Below are positions 36,312-44,892 of a DNA stretch of 64,000 nt, piece by piece (position 1 is the stretch's first letter; every line of letters starts with the position of its first letter). A program made the translations under genes and the position numbers. The notes beneath the pieces were generated by a model that was given only the letters and a program-made list of their open reading frames with translations, was not told the DNA's origin and ran no database searches. This stretch comes from Candidatus Methylacidiphilales bacterium (GTDB taxonomy: Bacteria > Pseudomonadota > Gammaproteobacteria > JASGCS01): positions 17,076-81,075 of the forward strand of contig JASGCS010000004.1 in the NCBI GenBank assembly GCA_030054035.1, read 5' to 3'.

Positions 36312-37238
36312 ATGCTACCAATACAAGCATTCATTAACGATGTCGGGCCCCGTGATGGACTACAAAGCCAGAGCGTTATCCTAAGCGTACCTGAGCGAAG
36401 GGAGTTAATTTCTTTAATTATTTCAACTGGCATCAAACATATTGAGGTGGGTAGTTTTGTTTCAGCAACAGCAGTGCCGGCAATGGCGGGTACAGACCAA
36501 GTAATTGCACCTTTTTTAGTAGATACTCAATATCCTCAAAATCAATTTTCGTTTTCAGTACTCATTCCTAATGTTCGTGGATTTCAGGCTGCCAAAACAG
36601 CACATGTTAAAAACATTAACTTTGTCATTTGTTCAACGGACACCATGAATCAAAAAAATGTGAGAAAAAATACTGATGAATTAGTTGCCGAACTTCAGCA
36701 GGTTTGTAGCCTCGCAGCAGAAGATTCAATTACAATTAATGCGTATATATCTACTGCTTGGGATTGTCCTTTTGAAGGTGTGGTTTCGGCGCAGAAAATA
36801 GTCTCACTAGCGGAGCAATTGCTGAAGGCCGGAGTATCAAAAATAATTTTATCTGATTCAATCGGCTCCGCAGATCCCAAGCGAGTAAGGCAATTAGTAT
36901 CTGAAGTCAAAACCCTTACTGCTGTTCACAATATTGGATGTCATTTTCATGATACGAGAAGTTTAGCCCTCGCCAATGTTTTTGCATCACTCGAGGAAGG
37001 GGTGACATGGTTTGATTCATCAATTGGCGGATTGGGTGGTTGTCCTTTTGCACCTGGTGCTTCAGGTAATCTTGCCACCGAAGATCTAGTCTTGTTGCTT
37101 GAACAACAAGGAATACATACTGGAGTAAATGCCTTAGCTTTGATACAGGCCATTGATACGATTCAAGCTAAGTTTGCAGTGAAATGTAACGGTGGAAAAA
37201 CTTTTCAGTGGCAAAAATCAAAACTCTTAAAACAATGA
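36312..37238 (+). CDS. HMG-CoA-lyase-type DRE-TIM metallolyase
   Basis: A 308-residue TIM-barrel lyase. The metal-binding NDVGPRDGLQSQ, HIEVGSFVS, the HFHDTRSLALAN metal site and the loop GGLGGCPFAPGASGNLATED with the active Cys are all present. The family cleaves 3-hydroxy-3-methylglutaryl-CoA or similar 3-hydroxyacyl-CoAs to acetyl-CoA and a keto acid. A second, different copy is encoded at 40576-41493. It is coupled to the next gene by ATGA. Confidence 0.88.
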   Translation: MLPIQAFINDVGPRDGLQSQSVILSVPERRELISLIISTGIKHIEVGSFVSATAVPAMAGTDQVIAPFLVDTQYPQNQFSFSVLIPNVRGFQAAKTAHVKNINFVICSTDTMNQKNVRKNTDELVAELQQVCSLAAEDSITINAYISTAWDCPFEGVVSAQKIVSLAEQLLKAGVSKIILSDSIGSADPKRVRQLVSEVKTLTAVHNIGCHFHDTRSLALANVFASLEEGVTWFDSSIGGLGGCPFAPGASGNLATEDLVLLLEQQGIHTGVNALALIQAIDTIQAKFAVKCNGGKTFQWQKSKLLKQ

Positions 37239-38161
37239 AACCCTATCTTGATGCCTGTATTTGTGTGCCTCACCAGGAAACACTTTCAAGCAATCTCGTA
37301 GAGCTTGGTTGGAGTATTTTAGAATCAAACCCTGTTCCTAAATCTTATTGCGAGGGCTATCAAACTCAATTTCTCACCGAAACTATTTTTGTCTCTCCTC
37401 ATCAGCCTTCGGGTAGAATTATTTTGTTGACCTGTGCAGAGCCAGCAACGCCAATGCAAAGCAAGATCGATCCCTATGAATATGGCGGGTGGTTTGATCT
37501 AGATATCCGTACCAAAGATAATTATGCACTGCATTCTATAGTAACTTCTCAATTTGCTTGGAAGACCAATTGCCCACCGCAAGAGTGGGTATTTGGTCCT
37601 TTTCGAGTAGTGGAATTTCTCAGTTGTAATGACTTTGGGCTTACCGTTGCCGCCATGCAGCGAGTAGATCCACCATTACCCAATCCTCCCCCAGGTCATT
37701 ATGGAGATTTTTTTAACAGTTCATTCCTAGTTCCAGATGTAAAACCAGCAATAGATTTTTTTCAATCTGTACTTCAGTGTCAAGTTGTGCTTCATGAACA
37801 TATTACTCTTGCTAATCATCCTTTGAGGAACGTGTTAGGAATTACCCGAGATGAAGATGCGGTATTAGAGCTTGTCTTACTCAAAGGAAGGGGCGGTTAT
37901 ATGGTTGAGCCAATTGCACTGCATCACAGCAAACTCCCTAAAATTAATTACACCAGAAAAAGCAATACTTCGCCTCCATATCTTGGGCTCTATGCAATTA
38001 GAATTTATGAAGAAAATATTTCTGAAATAGAAAAACTTGCTTCCCAGCATTCATATATCAATCAGATTAAAAAAATAGAGAACGGATTGTTATTATTTAC
38101 TGCAGACGATGCTTGGTTAGAGATTTATGATTCTTCAGTGTTTAATTCGGTTAGCTCATAG
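37235..38161 (+). CDS. VOC-superfamily (glyoxalase-like) protein
   Basis: About 308 residues from the ATG at 37235, which overlaps the preceding stop as ATGA; an upstream ATG at 37208 would start inside the lyase gene. Two paired VOC-type modules are suggested: LDACICVPHQETLSSNLVELGW at the N-terminus and SFLVPDVKPAIDFFQSVLQC in the middle (quoted in part: DVKPAIDFFQSVLQC). A Pro-rich link PPLPNPPPGHYGDFF joins the two halves. The activity is unknown. The context with CoA-transferases and lyases suggests a catabolic step such as epimerisation or ring/lactone chemistry. Confidence 0.6.
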   Translation: MKPYLDACICVPHQETLSSNLVELGWSILESNPVPKSYCEGYQTQFLTETIFVSPHQPSGRIILLTCAEPATPMQSKIDPYEYGGWFDLDIRTKDNYALHSIVTSQFAWKTNCPPQEWVFGPFRVVEFLSCNDFGLTVAAMQRVDPPLPNPPPGHYGDFFNSSFLVPDVKPAIDFFQSVLQCQVVLHEHITLANHPLRNVLGITRDEDAVLELVLLKGRGGYMVEPIALHHSKLPKINYTRKSNTSPPYLGLYAIRIYEENISEIEKLASQHSYINQIKKIENGLLLFTADDAWLEIYDSSVFNSVSS

Positions 38162-38847
38162 TACGTTTGCATATAACCACCAACTCCACCTTTTAGATAC
38201 ATTCGGTAGCGATCATTGGTAACCCACATGTCATAGGGTGGGTGTTCTTCGGGCAAACCTCCTGCGCCAGTATCCTCAAGTCTGAAATGAAGCGATTCAA
38301 AGGTACCAGCTCCAACCTTGATGGTTTCTTTTCCGACTAATCGCAGCGAGAATTGGAGGGGAAATAACATAGGGCCAGTTGCTCCACGGTGATCTGGAGA
38401 GGTCAACATTATCGGAGTGCATGGTTGTTTACCTGGTTCCTCACCTTGATACAAAATAGTGAGCAACCCATCTCCAATAATTTGGTGTGCCACTAACCAT
38501 GCAATTGGTTTGCTCAGCGCTATCTTCTGAGTCAGCACCCCATCGCGATGATGAAAGGTTTGGCAGTTGGCTTCCTGATCGGTAAAATACATAAAGCCGC
38601 AACCTTCAAATGTACCACCAACGGTTAGTCGCACAGAGCATTGCAAAGGTTTCCCAGTTTTACCATTATAGGCAATCATCACATCTCGTAATACTGAAGG
38701 AGCGTCATCTATCTCACTATGGGAATGTAATACTATTACCCCATCTGCTTGTTCAGTTAATAAAAAATCTTCTCTACCGCGAATCGCATCTAACCTTTCA
38801 GGTTTTTTAGAAAGGTAAGTAATTCTCCCCCTCATTCGCTTAGTCAT
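38125..38847 (-). CDS. Conserved hypothetical protein, DUF3108-like fold suspected
   Basis: I do not recognise this 240-residue protein with confidence. It is beta-rich and soluble with no signal peptide. The late segment FESLHFRLEDTGAGG then PPYDMWVTNDRYRMYLKGG recalls the C-terminal part of DUF3108-like barrels. The start ATG overlaps the stop of the membrane-protein gene as ATGA, so the two are co-translated. The 3' end overlaps the VOC gene by 37 bp on the opposite strand. Confidence 0.45.
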   Translation of the reverse strand: MTKRMRGRITYLSKKPERLDAIRGREDFLLTEQADGVIVLHSHSEIDDAPSVLRDVMIAYNGKTGKPLQCSVRLTVGGTFEGCGFMYFTDQEANCQTFHHRDGVLTQKIALSKPIAWLVAHQIIGDGLLTILYQGEEPGKQPCTPIMLTSPDHRGATGPMLFPLQFSLRLVGKETIKVGAGTFESLHFRLEDTGAGGLPEEHPPYDMWVTNDRYRMYLKGGVGGYMQTYYELTELNTEES

Positions 38848-39575
38848 ACATTAATAATATGCAAACCAAGTAGGACATTGAGTAGTATGCAAAACCAAAT
38901 CCCATGCACTAGCGGTGTGGTTCGCTTTAAGCATTGGCTAATTCCAGCATTTGCAGTTTCAGATACAGGGTCGCTCACTAGTTGTTTTATATAGTTAGGA
39001 AAAGGCTTTAGTATGTAACGAATACCAAGTCCACAAACAACAGTTATTGTGAATATCAGAATTTTTGCTGACATCCAGTACGAGAGCGGTTCAACTAAGG
39101 GTATCAACTGCTCAAAGGTATCAAATACCTCATCCGAAGTATTTTGCAAACTTTTTTCTACAATTGCATTGTAGTAGAGCGAATACCCTACCCATAACCA
39201 GAGTAAGAATAAAATAAAAATTCTAAAGTAAATATCTATATCTCTAAGCAGTGCATGGAACGAATATTTTTCACCAAAATACACCCCCCCAACTAATCCC
39301 AACCACACAATCGTTGCTAGATAAACTAACCCTATGGCAAAATCAGAAAGCAAAACCAATCCTACATATTCTGCGTAAAAAATACCAGAAAAAAACATCA
39401 ATGGCATGGCAATTCGTGGTACTAGATCTAATAACCAAGCAATTTTAATAACTGTTAATCTAGTCTCTAAAGATAAACTAGTATTTTTTATGAACTTGCT
39501 TGAATAATATACGCCAAGGTCAGTACCTAACCAGTAGATTAGTGCTAAAATATGTAAAAGCAGGAGAAATTTCAT
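38844..39575 (-). CDS. Integral membrane protein, six helices
   Basis: About 243 residues from the ATG at 39575 (MKFLLLLHILALIYWLGTD). Six hydrophobic segments are visible, including WLLDLVPRIAMPLMFFSGIF and IFILFLLWLWVGYSLYY. The His and Trp residues in the first helix (LLHILALIYWLG) are reminiscent of DUF2269/CopD-type membrane proteins, a weak guess. A minus-strand TAAAAT ends ten bases before this ATG. The ATG overlaps the divergent MDR start codon head to head (CATG at 39573-39576). Confidence 0.55.
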   Translation of the reverse strand: MKFLLLLHILALIYWLGTDLGVYYSSKFIKNTSLSLETRLTVIKIAWLLDLVPRIAMPLMFFSGIFYAEYVGLVLLSDFAIGLVYLATIVWLGLVGGVYFGEKYSFHALLRDIDIYFRIFILFLLWLWVGYSLYYNAIVEKSLQNTSDEVFDTFEQLIPLVEPLSYWMSAKILIFTITVVCGLGIRYILKPFPNYIKQLVSDPVSETANAGISQCLKRTTPLVHGIWFCILLNVLLGLHIINV

Positions 39576-40575
39576 GACCAGTTCTATTTTATCAGTAAAA
39601 TGCACAAATATTCCTAATGATGTGCCTCAAGTGAGTGATTTTGCAGTAGAGGCTATTACATTACCGGACAATTTGACAGGCACCCTAGTTCAAATAAAAT
39701 ACCTTTCCATTGACCCTTTTTTAAGATTAAGAATTAAAGGTAACCACCAAAGTGGCTCTATTCAAAAAGGCGAAATCATGAGCGGGCCTGGAATCGTAGA
39801 GTTGCTTGAAGATTCTGCTCAGCATAAAAAGGGTACATTATTAATGGGACTTATCCCATGGCAAGAAAAAGCCAGAATTGATACCACTGCACTTAAACCC
39901 ATACCCTCAATTGATCAACCTAGCCTTGCACTTGGTGTGTTAGGTATGCCTGGATTTACTGCATGGGTAGGAGTAAATAAACTTTTAACCACTAAGCATC
40001 TAACTGAAAAAGATGTCGTAGTCGTCTCAGCGGCTAGCGGTGTAGTTGGAAGTATGGTCGGTCATTTTATTCAATCAATGACTAACGCTAAAGTAATTGG
40101 TATTGCAGGGAGTGAGGAAAAATGTAATTGGGTTACTGGTACGCTAGGTTGGGATGGTTGTATCAATTATAAAACTACTGATCTAGGTATGGCGCTCAAA
40201 CAACAGGCACAGCAAGGTATCTCGATTTATTTTGATAATGTGGGAGGGTCGGTGCTCAACGCAGTAATGGAAAATCTTGCTGTGGGTGCGCAAGTGTTAC
40301 TCTGTGGATTAGCACAGCAATATAATATTTCAAAACCTATCGCACTTCACAATATTGGTGCCTTGATCGGGAGCAGAGCATCTATAAAGGGCATGATAAT
40401 CTATGATCATGTTATGCACTATCCAGAATTTTATCAAGCGGTACTACCAGAGTACCATGCTGGAAAAATTAAATACAAAGAAACCAAACTAAAAGGAATT
40501 TCCTCTGCTATTGATGCCATGATCACACAATTTAAAGGTGAGAACTTTGGCAAATTAATTATTGAAGTGGGTTAA
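39574..40575 (+). CDS. NADP-dependent MDR oxidoreductase (CurA-like)
   Basis: A 333-residue medium-chain reductase without the structural zinc site. YLSIDPFLRLRIKG in the N-terminal catalytic domain and the Rossmann motif VVVSAASGVVGSMVGHFIQ are typical of the leukotriene B4 12-hydroxydehydrogenase/CurA branch, which reduces alkenal or enone double bonds. SIYFDNVGGSVLNAVM is also a family hallmark. An AGGAG ribosome binding site lies at 39562-39566. The stop meets the HMGL-type gene stop base to base. Confidence 0.88.
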   Translation: MTSSILSVKCTNIPNDVPQVSDFAVEAITLPDNLTGTLVQIKYLSIDPFLRLRIKGNHQSGSIQKGEIMSGPGIVELLEDSAQHKKGTLLMGLIPWQEKARIDTTALKPIPSIDQPSLALGVLGMPGFTAWVGVNKLLTTKHLTEKDVVVVSAASGVVGSMVGHFIQSMTNAKVIGIAGSEEKCNWVTGTLGWDGCINYKTTDLGMALKQQAQQGISIYFDNVGGSVLNAVMENLAVGAQVLLCGLAQQYNISKPIALHNIGALIGSRASIKGMIIYDHVMHYPEFYQAVLPEYHAGKIKYKETKLKGISSAIDAMITQFKGENFGKLIIEVG

Positions 40576-41493
40576 TTATTTTTTTGGCAACCCTGCGTCT
40601 GCTAAAAATCCGTACAAGGGTTCCATCGGAAGATATTTTTTAAGAATCGCACGAAGTGAGAGGAGTTTTGTGATATCAATTCCTGTTGCTACTCCCATTG
40701 ATTCAAACATAAAGACCAAATCCTCGGTGACAATATTGCCTGAAGCTCCGGGAGCAAAGGGACAGCCCCCTAGTCCACCACAAGAGCTGTCAAAAACGGT
40801 TACCCCAACTTCATATGCTGCAAGCGCATTGGCTAAGCCAAGCCCCCTAGTATTGTGAAGATGGATGCTGCTCGCAGCATGTGCCCCAATATAGTAGCGC
40901 AGACTTTTCATCATCTCGCGAACTTGATTGGGATTGGCATAGCCGGTGGTATCTGCTACGCTCATATCGTGGATGCCTAATGAAATTAGTTTTGTCGCGA
41001 TGTCCAATACCGCGCTTTGGGATATGTCACCTTCAATAGTGCAACCAAAAGCAGTAGATAATCCCACCTCAAAGCTTGGCTTCGGATCTGGAAGTGAGTC
41101 TAATAAATTTTTGATCGCGACAATCTCGCTAAACATCTGCTCATGGGTTCGGTTTACATTTTTAATGCTATGGGTTTGTGAACAGGAAAAGGGAATTGAA
41201 ATTTTGTCTGGTTGCTTTGCTAAGGCAAGGGTGGCACCTTTAAGATTAGGCACCAAGACAGCAAGTTTTGCCGCGCAGGTTTTTTTGCGCAATTGCTCTA
41301 GTAGCAATCCAGTATCAGCAAGTTGAGGTAATAACGTTGGTGAGACAAACGAGCCAACTTCAATATCAACGAATCCCGATTGTACTAATGCCTCTATCCA
41401 AGCTACTTTACCTTCAAGAGGCATTATCGTAGATGCGTTTTGAAGCCCGTCGCGAGGACCGACTTCACTAATAATTACTGAATCAGATTTCAT
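40576..41493 (-). CDS. Hydroxymethylglutaryl-CoA lyase type enzyme
   Basis: A 305-residue DRE-TIM metallolyase, the second in the region. SEVGPRDGLQNAS, DIEVGSFVSPT, SIHLHNTRGLGLAN and GGLGGCPFAPGASGNIVTED are present, closer to canonical HMG-CoA lyase than the copy at 36312. The expected reaction is HMG-CoA to acetyl-CoA and acetoacetate, or a related cleavage. It is divergent from the CoA-transferase at 41526, with a 32-bp shared promoter region. Confidence 0.9.
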   Translation of the reverse strand: MKSDSVIISEVGPRDGLQNASTIMPLEGKVAWIEALVQSGFVDIEVGSFVSPTLLPQLADTGLLLEQLRKKTCAAKLAVLVPNLKGATLALAKQPDKISIPFSCSQTHSIKNVNRTHEQMFSEIVAIKNLLDSLPDPKPSFEVGLSTAFGCTIEGDISQSAVLDIATKLISLGIHDMSVADTTGYANPNQVREMMKSLRYYIGAHAASSIHLHNTRGLGLANALAAYEVGVTVFDSSCGGLGGCPFAPGASGNIVTEDLVFMFESMGVATGIDITKLLSLRAILKKYLPMEPLYGFLADAGLPKK

Positions 41494-41503
41494 ATTATAT
41501 AGG

Positions 41504-41509
41504 TATAAT
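41504..41509 (+). promoter_or_regulatory. -10 box of the 41526 operon
   Basis: TATAAT at 41504-41509 would start transcription near 41516, ten bases before ATG 41526. It overlaps the alternative ATG at 41508, which is therefore unlikely to be the start. Confidence 0.5.
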
Positions 41510-41525
41510 GATATATCATTTTAAT

Positions 41526-42722
41526 ATGAATCAGAATAATACATTTTCACTATTACGTGGAATTACCGTGGTTGAATATAGCCATATGGTAATGGGACCA
41601 TGCTGTGGAGTAGTGCTTGCCGACCTCGGCGCGAGGGTGATAAAAGTAGAACCTATCAAAGGGGATAATACTAGAAGGCTGGCTGGATCTGGAGCAGGTT
41701 ATTTTCCCATGTATAATCGCAATAAACAAAGCCTTGCCATTGATGTAAATAAACCAGAAGGATTAACGCTACTAAAATCTCTAATTAAATCCAGTGATGT
41801 TTTTATTGAAAATTTCAGACCTCAGGCGCTTAACAAGTATGAGCTTGATTTTGACTCATTACATAAAAAACATCCAAGCCTGATTTATTTAAGTTTAAAA
41901 GGATTTCTTAGTGGAGCATATCAGAACCGAACTGCGCTTGATGAAGTGGTGCAAATGTTTTCTGGCTTAGCGTATATGACTGGACTGCCCGAGCGACCAA
42001 TGAGGGCAGGTACTTCAGTCGTAGATATAACTGGTGCGTTGTTTGGAGTTATAGGCATCTTAGCCATGCTCGAGCAAAGAAAAAAAACCAACCTAGGAGG
42101 GCTGGTACAAAGTTCTTTATTTGAGACAGCGGCTTTTCTGGTTGGGCAACATATTGCCCAATATGCCTCAAGCGAAAAACCATTGCAACCAATGTCAGTG
42201 CGCCAATCAGCATGGAGCATTTATGATTTATTTGATTTAGCCGATGGTACAAAACTTTTTGTTGCGGTAGTGAGTGATACGCAATGGAAAATATTTTGTC
42301 AAGAATTCAATTTGCTTGAATTACTAAACGATCCATCCCTTGCTCAGAATAATCAGCGAGTAGAAAAACGAGATACAATTCTCCCAATCGTGCGACAAAC
42401 ATTTTTACGTATGGATAAAAATGATCTTTTAAAAAAACTTGATACCTGTGGAGTGCCCTTTGCCCCAATCTTACAACCGAATCAATTATTACAAGATCAA
42501 CATCTGCTCCAAGCTGGTCTTGTGCCAATTACACTCTCAGACGGCAATAACAAAGGTAAAGCTATTCAACTTCCAGCACTACCGATAGAAGTAAATGGTA
42601 TGCGTTCTGGAATACATCATCAAGTCCCTACCATTGGTGAAGATAGTGATTCGGTATGCGCGTCGTTAGGTTACACTACTCAGGAAATAACTCAATTAAA
42701 ACAACAGGGGGTAATCGCTTAA
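41526..42722 (+). CDS. CaiB/BaiF-type (family III) CoA-transferase
   Basis: About 398 residues from ATG 41526. MGPCCGVVLADLGARVIKVEP (given in part: CCGVVLADLGARVIKVEP), YNRNKQSLAIDV and the catalytic Asp in AGTSVVDITGALFGVIGIL define the family. First gene of a four-gene operon (CoA-transferase, MFS, amidohydrolase, CoA-transferase) joined by TAATG, ATGA and an 8-bp overlap. The substrate is unknown; linkage to a transporter suggests that an imported organic acid is activated by CoA transfer. Confidence 0.9.
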   Translation: MNQNNTFSLLRGITVVEYSHMVMGPCCGVVLADLGARVIKVEPIKGDNTRRLAGSGAGYFPMYNRNKQSLAIDVNKPEGLTLLKSLIKSSDVFIENFRPQALNKYELDFDSLHKKHPSLIYLSLKGFLSGAYQNRTALDEVVQMFSGLAYMTGLPERPMRAGTSVVDITGALFGVIGILAMLEQRKKTNLGGLVQSSLFETAAFLVGQHIAQYASSEKPLQPMSVRQSAWSIYDLFDLADGTKLFVAVVSDTQWKIFCQEFNLLELLNDPSLAQNNQRVEKRDTILPIVRQTFLRMDKNDLLKKLDTCGVPFAPILQPNQLLQDQHLLQAGLVPITLSDGNNKGKAIQLPALPIEVNGMRSGIHHQVPTIGEDSDSVCASLGYTTQEITQLKQQGVIA

Positions 42723-44023
42723 TGAATATTCAATTACAAAAATATCCAAATATTTGGTATGGATGGTTTCTTGTTACATGCCTAACATTTTCATATATCC
42801 TTTCTTATACCGATCGCTATGTGATTTATTTACTTAATACTGCGATTAAAGCCGACTTGTTTTTAACTGATACTCAGATGGGATTGCTCATGGGTCCTGC
42901 GTTTGGAATTTTCTACGCTACCGCAGGTATTCCATTAGGAATATTGGCAGATAAAATGCGGCGGTTAACCTTAATTTCTATAGGCATGATGATTTGGAGT
43001 GCCGCGACCATTGCTTGTGGTATGGTGAAAACCTTCACAGATTTGTTTATCTCCAGAATGGTGGTTGGTGTTGGTGAGGCATGTTTGTCTCCAGCGGCGA
43101 TTTCGCTCATCTCGGACTGTTTTCCAAAAGAAAAACGAGGACTTCCGATTGGAATATATTTTGCTGCACTTTCCTTTGGTGCAGGGATTTCAAATTTAAT
43201 CTTTGGCCCTATTCTAGAATATTCTAAAAGCCATAACAGTATTCCAATCTTTGGCGAGGTAACCTACTGGCAATTAACATTTATAATTGTAGGCTTGCCG
43301 GGAATAGTATTTGCTTTAATGTTATTAATTCTCAAAGAGCCAAAGCGAATTTCCGAAGCAAACGACAAAGCATTATCCACTAGTTTTTGGCAAATCAGTA
43401 AACAATTTTTCTCTAAAGACTGGACGGTGATGATTACTTTTTATCTTACCTTTGGTATGATGACCATAATCGCGTATGGTCACGCGTGGTCACCGGCATT
43501 ATTTGAAAAAATCCATGGTTGGGATAGAGCATACTATGCCAAAATAAATGGAATAGTCTTACTTGCCACTGCACCATTGTGTACGATATTTTTTGGATGG
43601 CTTTCGGATCGGCTCATGAAAAAACACGGCAACCTAGTGCCCATGCGAATGGCACTCCTCTCATTTACGGTAATGGTACTAAGCGGAGTAATTGGACCCA
43701 TTATTCCTAATGCCTATGGTTGTTTTATTGTGCTCACCCTAAGCACTATCGCAATTGCTGGAATGACTGCAGTAGGCCCTAACGCACTGATACAAATTGT
43801 TCCAGCTAATTTGCGTGGAGTAAGTTCGGCATTTTATTTTATGACTATAAGTATGACTGGATTGTTTTTGGGCCCACCGACGATTGGTTTTGTTAATGAT
43901 ACATTTTTCCACTCTTTAGATGTATCAATGTCATTTACATTTCTGTTCTATGCAGTGCCATTTTCTGTTATTGCTGCCATTGCTTATAAACTATATATTA
44001 AAAAATTAGCCACTATCCAATGA
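42722..44023 (+). CDS. MFS transporter
   Basis: About 433 residues with twelve hydrophobic segments. I chose ATG 42722, which overlaps the CoA-transferase stop as TAATG; the longer reading from 42656 lies within that gene. YTDRYVIYLLNTAIK in helix 1, the GILADKMRR loop between helices 2 and 3, and RMVVGVGEACLSPAA in helix 4 are typical of the anion:cation/sugar-acid branch (spinster-like). A carboxylate substrate is inferred from the operon. Confidence 0.85.
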   Translation: MNIQLQKYPNIWYGWFLVTCLTFSYILSYTDRYVIYLLNTAIKADLFLTDTQMGLLMGPAFGIFYATAGIPLGILADKMRRLTLISIGMMIWSAATIACGMVKTFTDLFISRMVVGVGEACLSPAAISLISDCFPKEKRGLPIGIYFAALSFGAGISNLIFGPILEYSKSHNSIPIFGEVTYWQLTFIIVGLPGIVFALMLLILKEPKRISEANDKALSTSFWQISKQFFSKDWTVMITFYLTFGMMTIIAYGHAWSPALFEKIHGWDRAYYAKINGIVLLATAPLCTIFFGWLSDRLMKKHGNLVPMRMALLSFTVMVLSGVIGPIIPNAYGCFIVLTLSTIAIAGMTAVGPNALIQIVPANLRGVSSAFYFMTISMTGLFLGPPTIGFVNDTFFHSLDVSMSFTFLFYAVPFSVIAAIAYKLYIKKLATIQ

Positions 44024-44892
44024 TTAAGGCCATAGATTGTGTTGTAAATATTTGGACTACAGAAGCACTAGCGGTTAGACCGAGCTGGACGAACACCTTT
44101 TTTATTGACAAGATGAAAGGTAAACATAACGATATTGGCATCTCATTAGAAACCATGCTCTCGGAAATGGATAGTGCCAATATTGAAGTTGCTTTTTTAG
44201 TGGCGGCAAAGTCTGGAAGACTAGGGCTCCCTGGTAGTTACCACATGCCTTTAGAAATAGTGGCAGAAGCATGTAAAAAATATCCTCATAGATTGTTTGG
44301 GTTATGTGGCATTGACCCTACCCAAGGTATGCAAGGAGTGCGAGCATTAGAATACGCAGTAACCAAACTAGGATTTATCGGCGCACATCTGTATCCGCAT
44401 TGGTTTGAGTTACCTCCAGACCATGCTAAATATTATCCTTTTTACTCCAAGTGCATAGAGCTTGATATTCCCATTCAAATCCAAGTTGGCCAATCTCTCA
44501 TCTACGCCAAAGAGCAGAGACTAAGATCAGTCGGTAAACCTATTAGCTTAGATTCGGTTGCATGTGATCTACCCGAATTAAAAATTATTGGCAGTCATGT
44601 CGGTATACCATGGCATGAAGAAATGATTGCTATGGCTTGGAAACATGAAAATATTTTTATTGCCACTGATGCGCATAGCCCTAAATATTGGCCACCTTCA
44701 GTTACACGGTACATTAATAGTTTTGGTAAGGATAAAGCCCTGTTTGCCACTGACTTTCCTGTATTACGATTTGCCCGAACCAGAGAAGAGATTGAGCAAC
44801 TCAACCTTAAACCAGAAGTGCAACTTAAATTTCTTAGAAATAATGCCATCAGGCTTTATAAACTAGATCAAAAAGGCATTACCTATGCCTAA
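44020..44892 (+). CDS. Amidohydrolase-2 family metal-dependent hydrolase
   Basis: A 290-residue TIM-barrel protein. FIGAHLYPHWFELPPD, IIGSHVGIPWHEEMIAMA and the late metal-site strand LFATDFPVLRF fit the amidohydrolase-related family that includes gamma-resorcylate and ACMSD-type decarboxylases and 4-oxalomesaconate-type hydratases. The usual N-terminal HxH is replaced by DCVVNIW, so the metal site may be altered. It starts at an ATGA overlap with the MFS gene and overlaps the next CoA-transferase by 8 bp. Confidence 0.8.
   Translation: MIKAIDCVVNIWTTEALAVRPSWTNTFFIDKMKGKHNDIGISLETMLSEMDSANIEVAFLVAAKSGRLGLPGSYHMPLEIVAEACKKYPHRLFGLCGIDPTQGMQGVRALEYAVTKLGFIGAHLYPHWFELPPDHAKYYPFYSKCIELDIPIQIQVGQSLIYAKEQRLRSVGKPISLDSVACDLPELKIIGSHVGIPWHEEMIAMAWKHENIFIATDAHSPKYWPPSVTRYINSFGKDKALFATDFPVLRFARTREEIEQLNLKPEVQLKFLRNNAIRLYKLDQKGITYA

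Noticed and set aside
41508..41525. Upstream start of the second CoA-transferase at 41508
   Set aside because: The ATG lies inside the predicted -10 box; ATG 41526 is followed by the normal family N-terminus.
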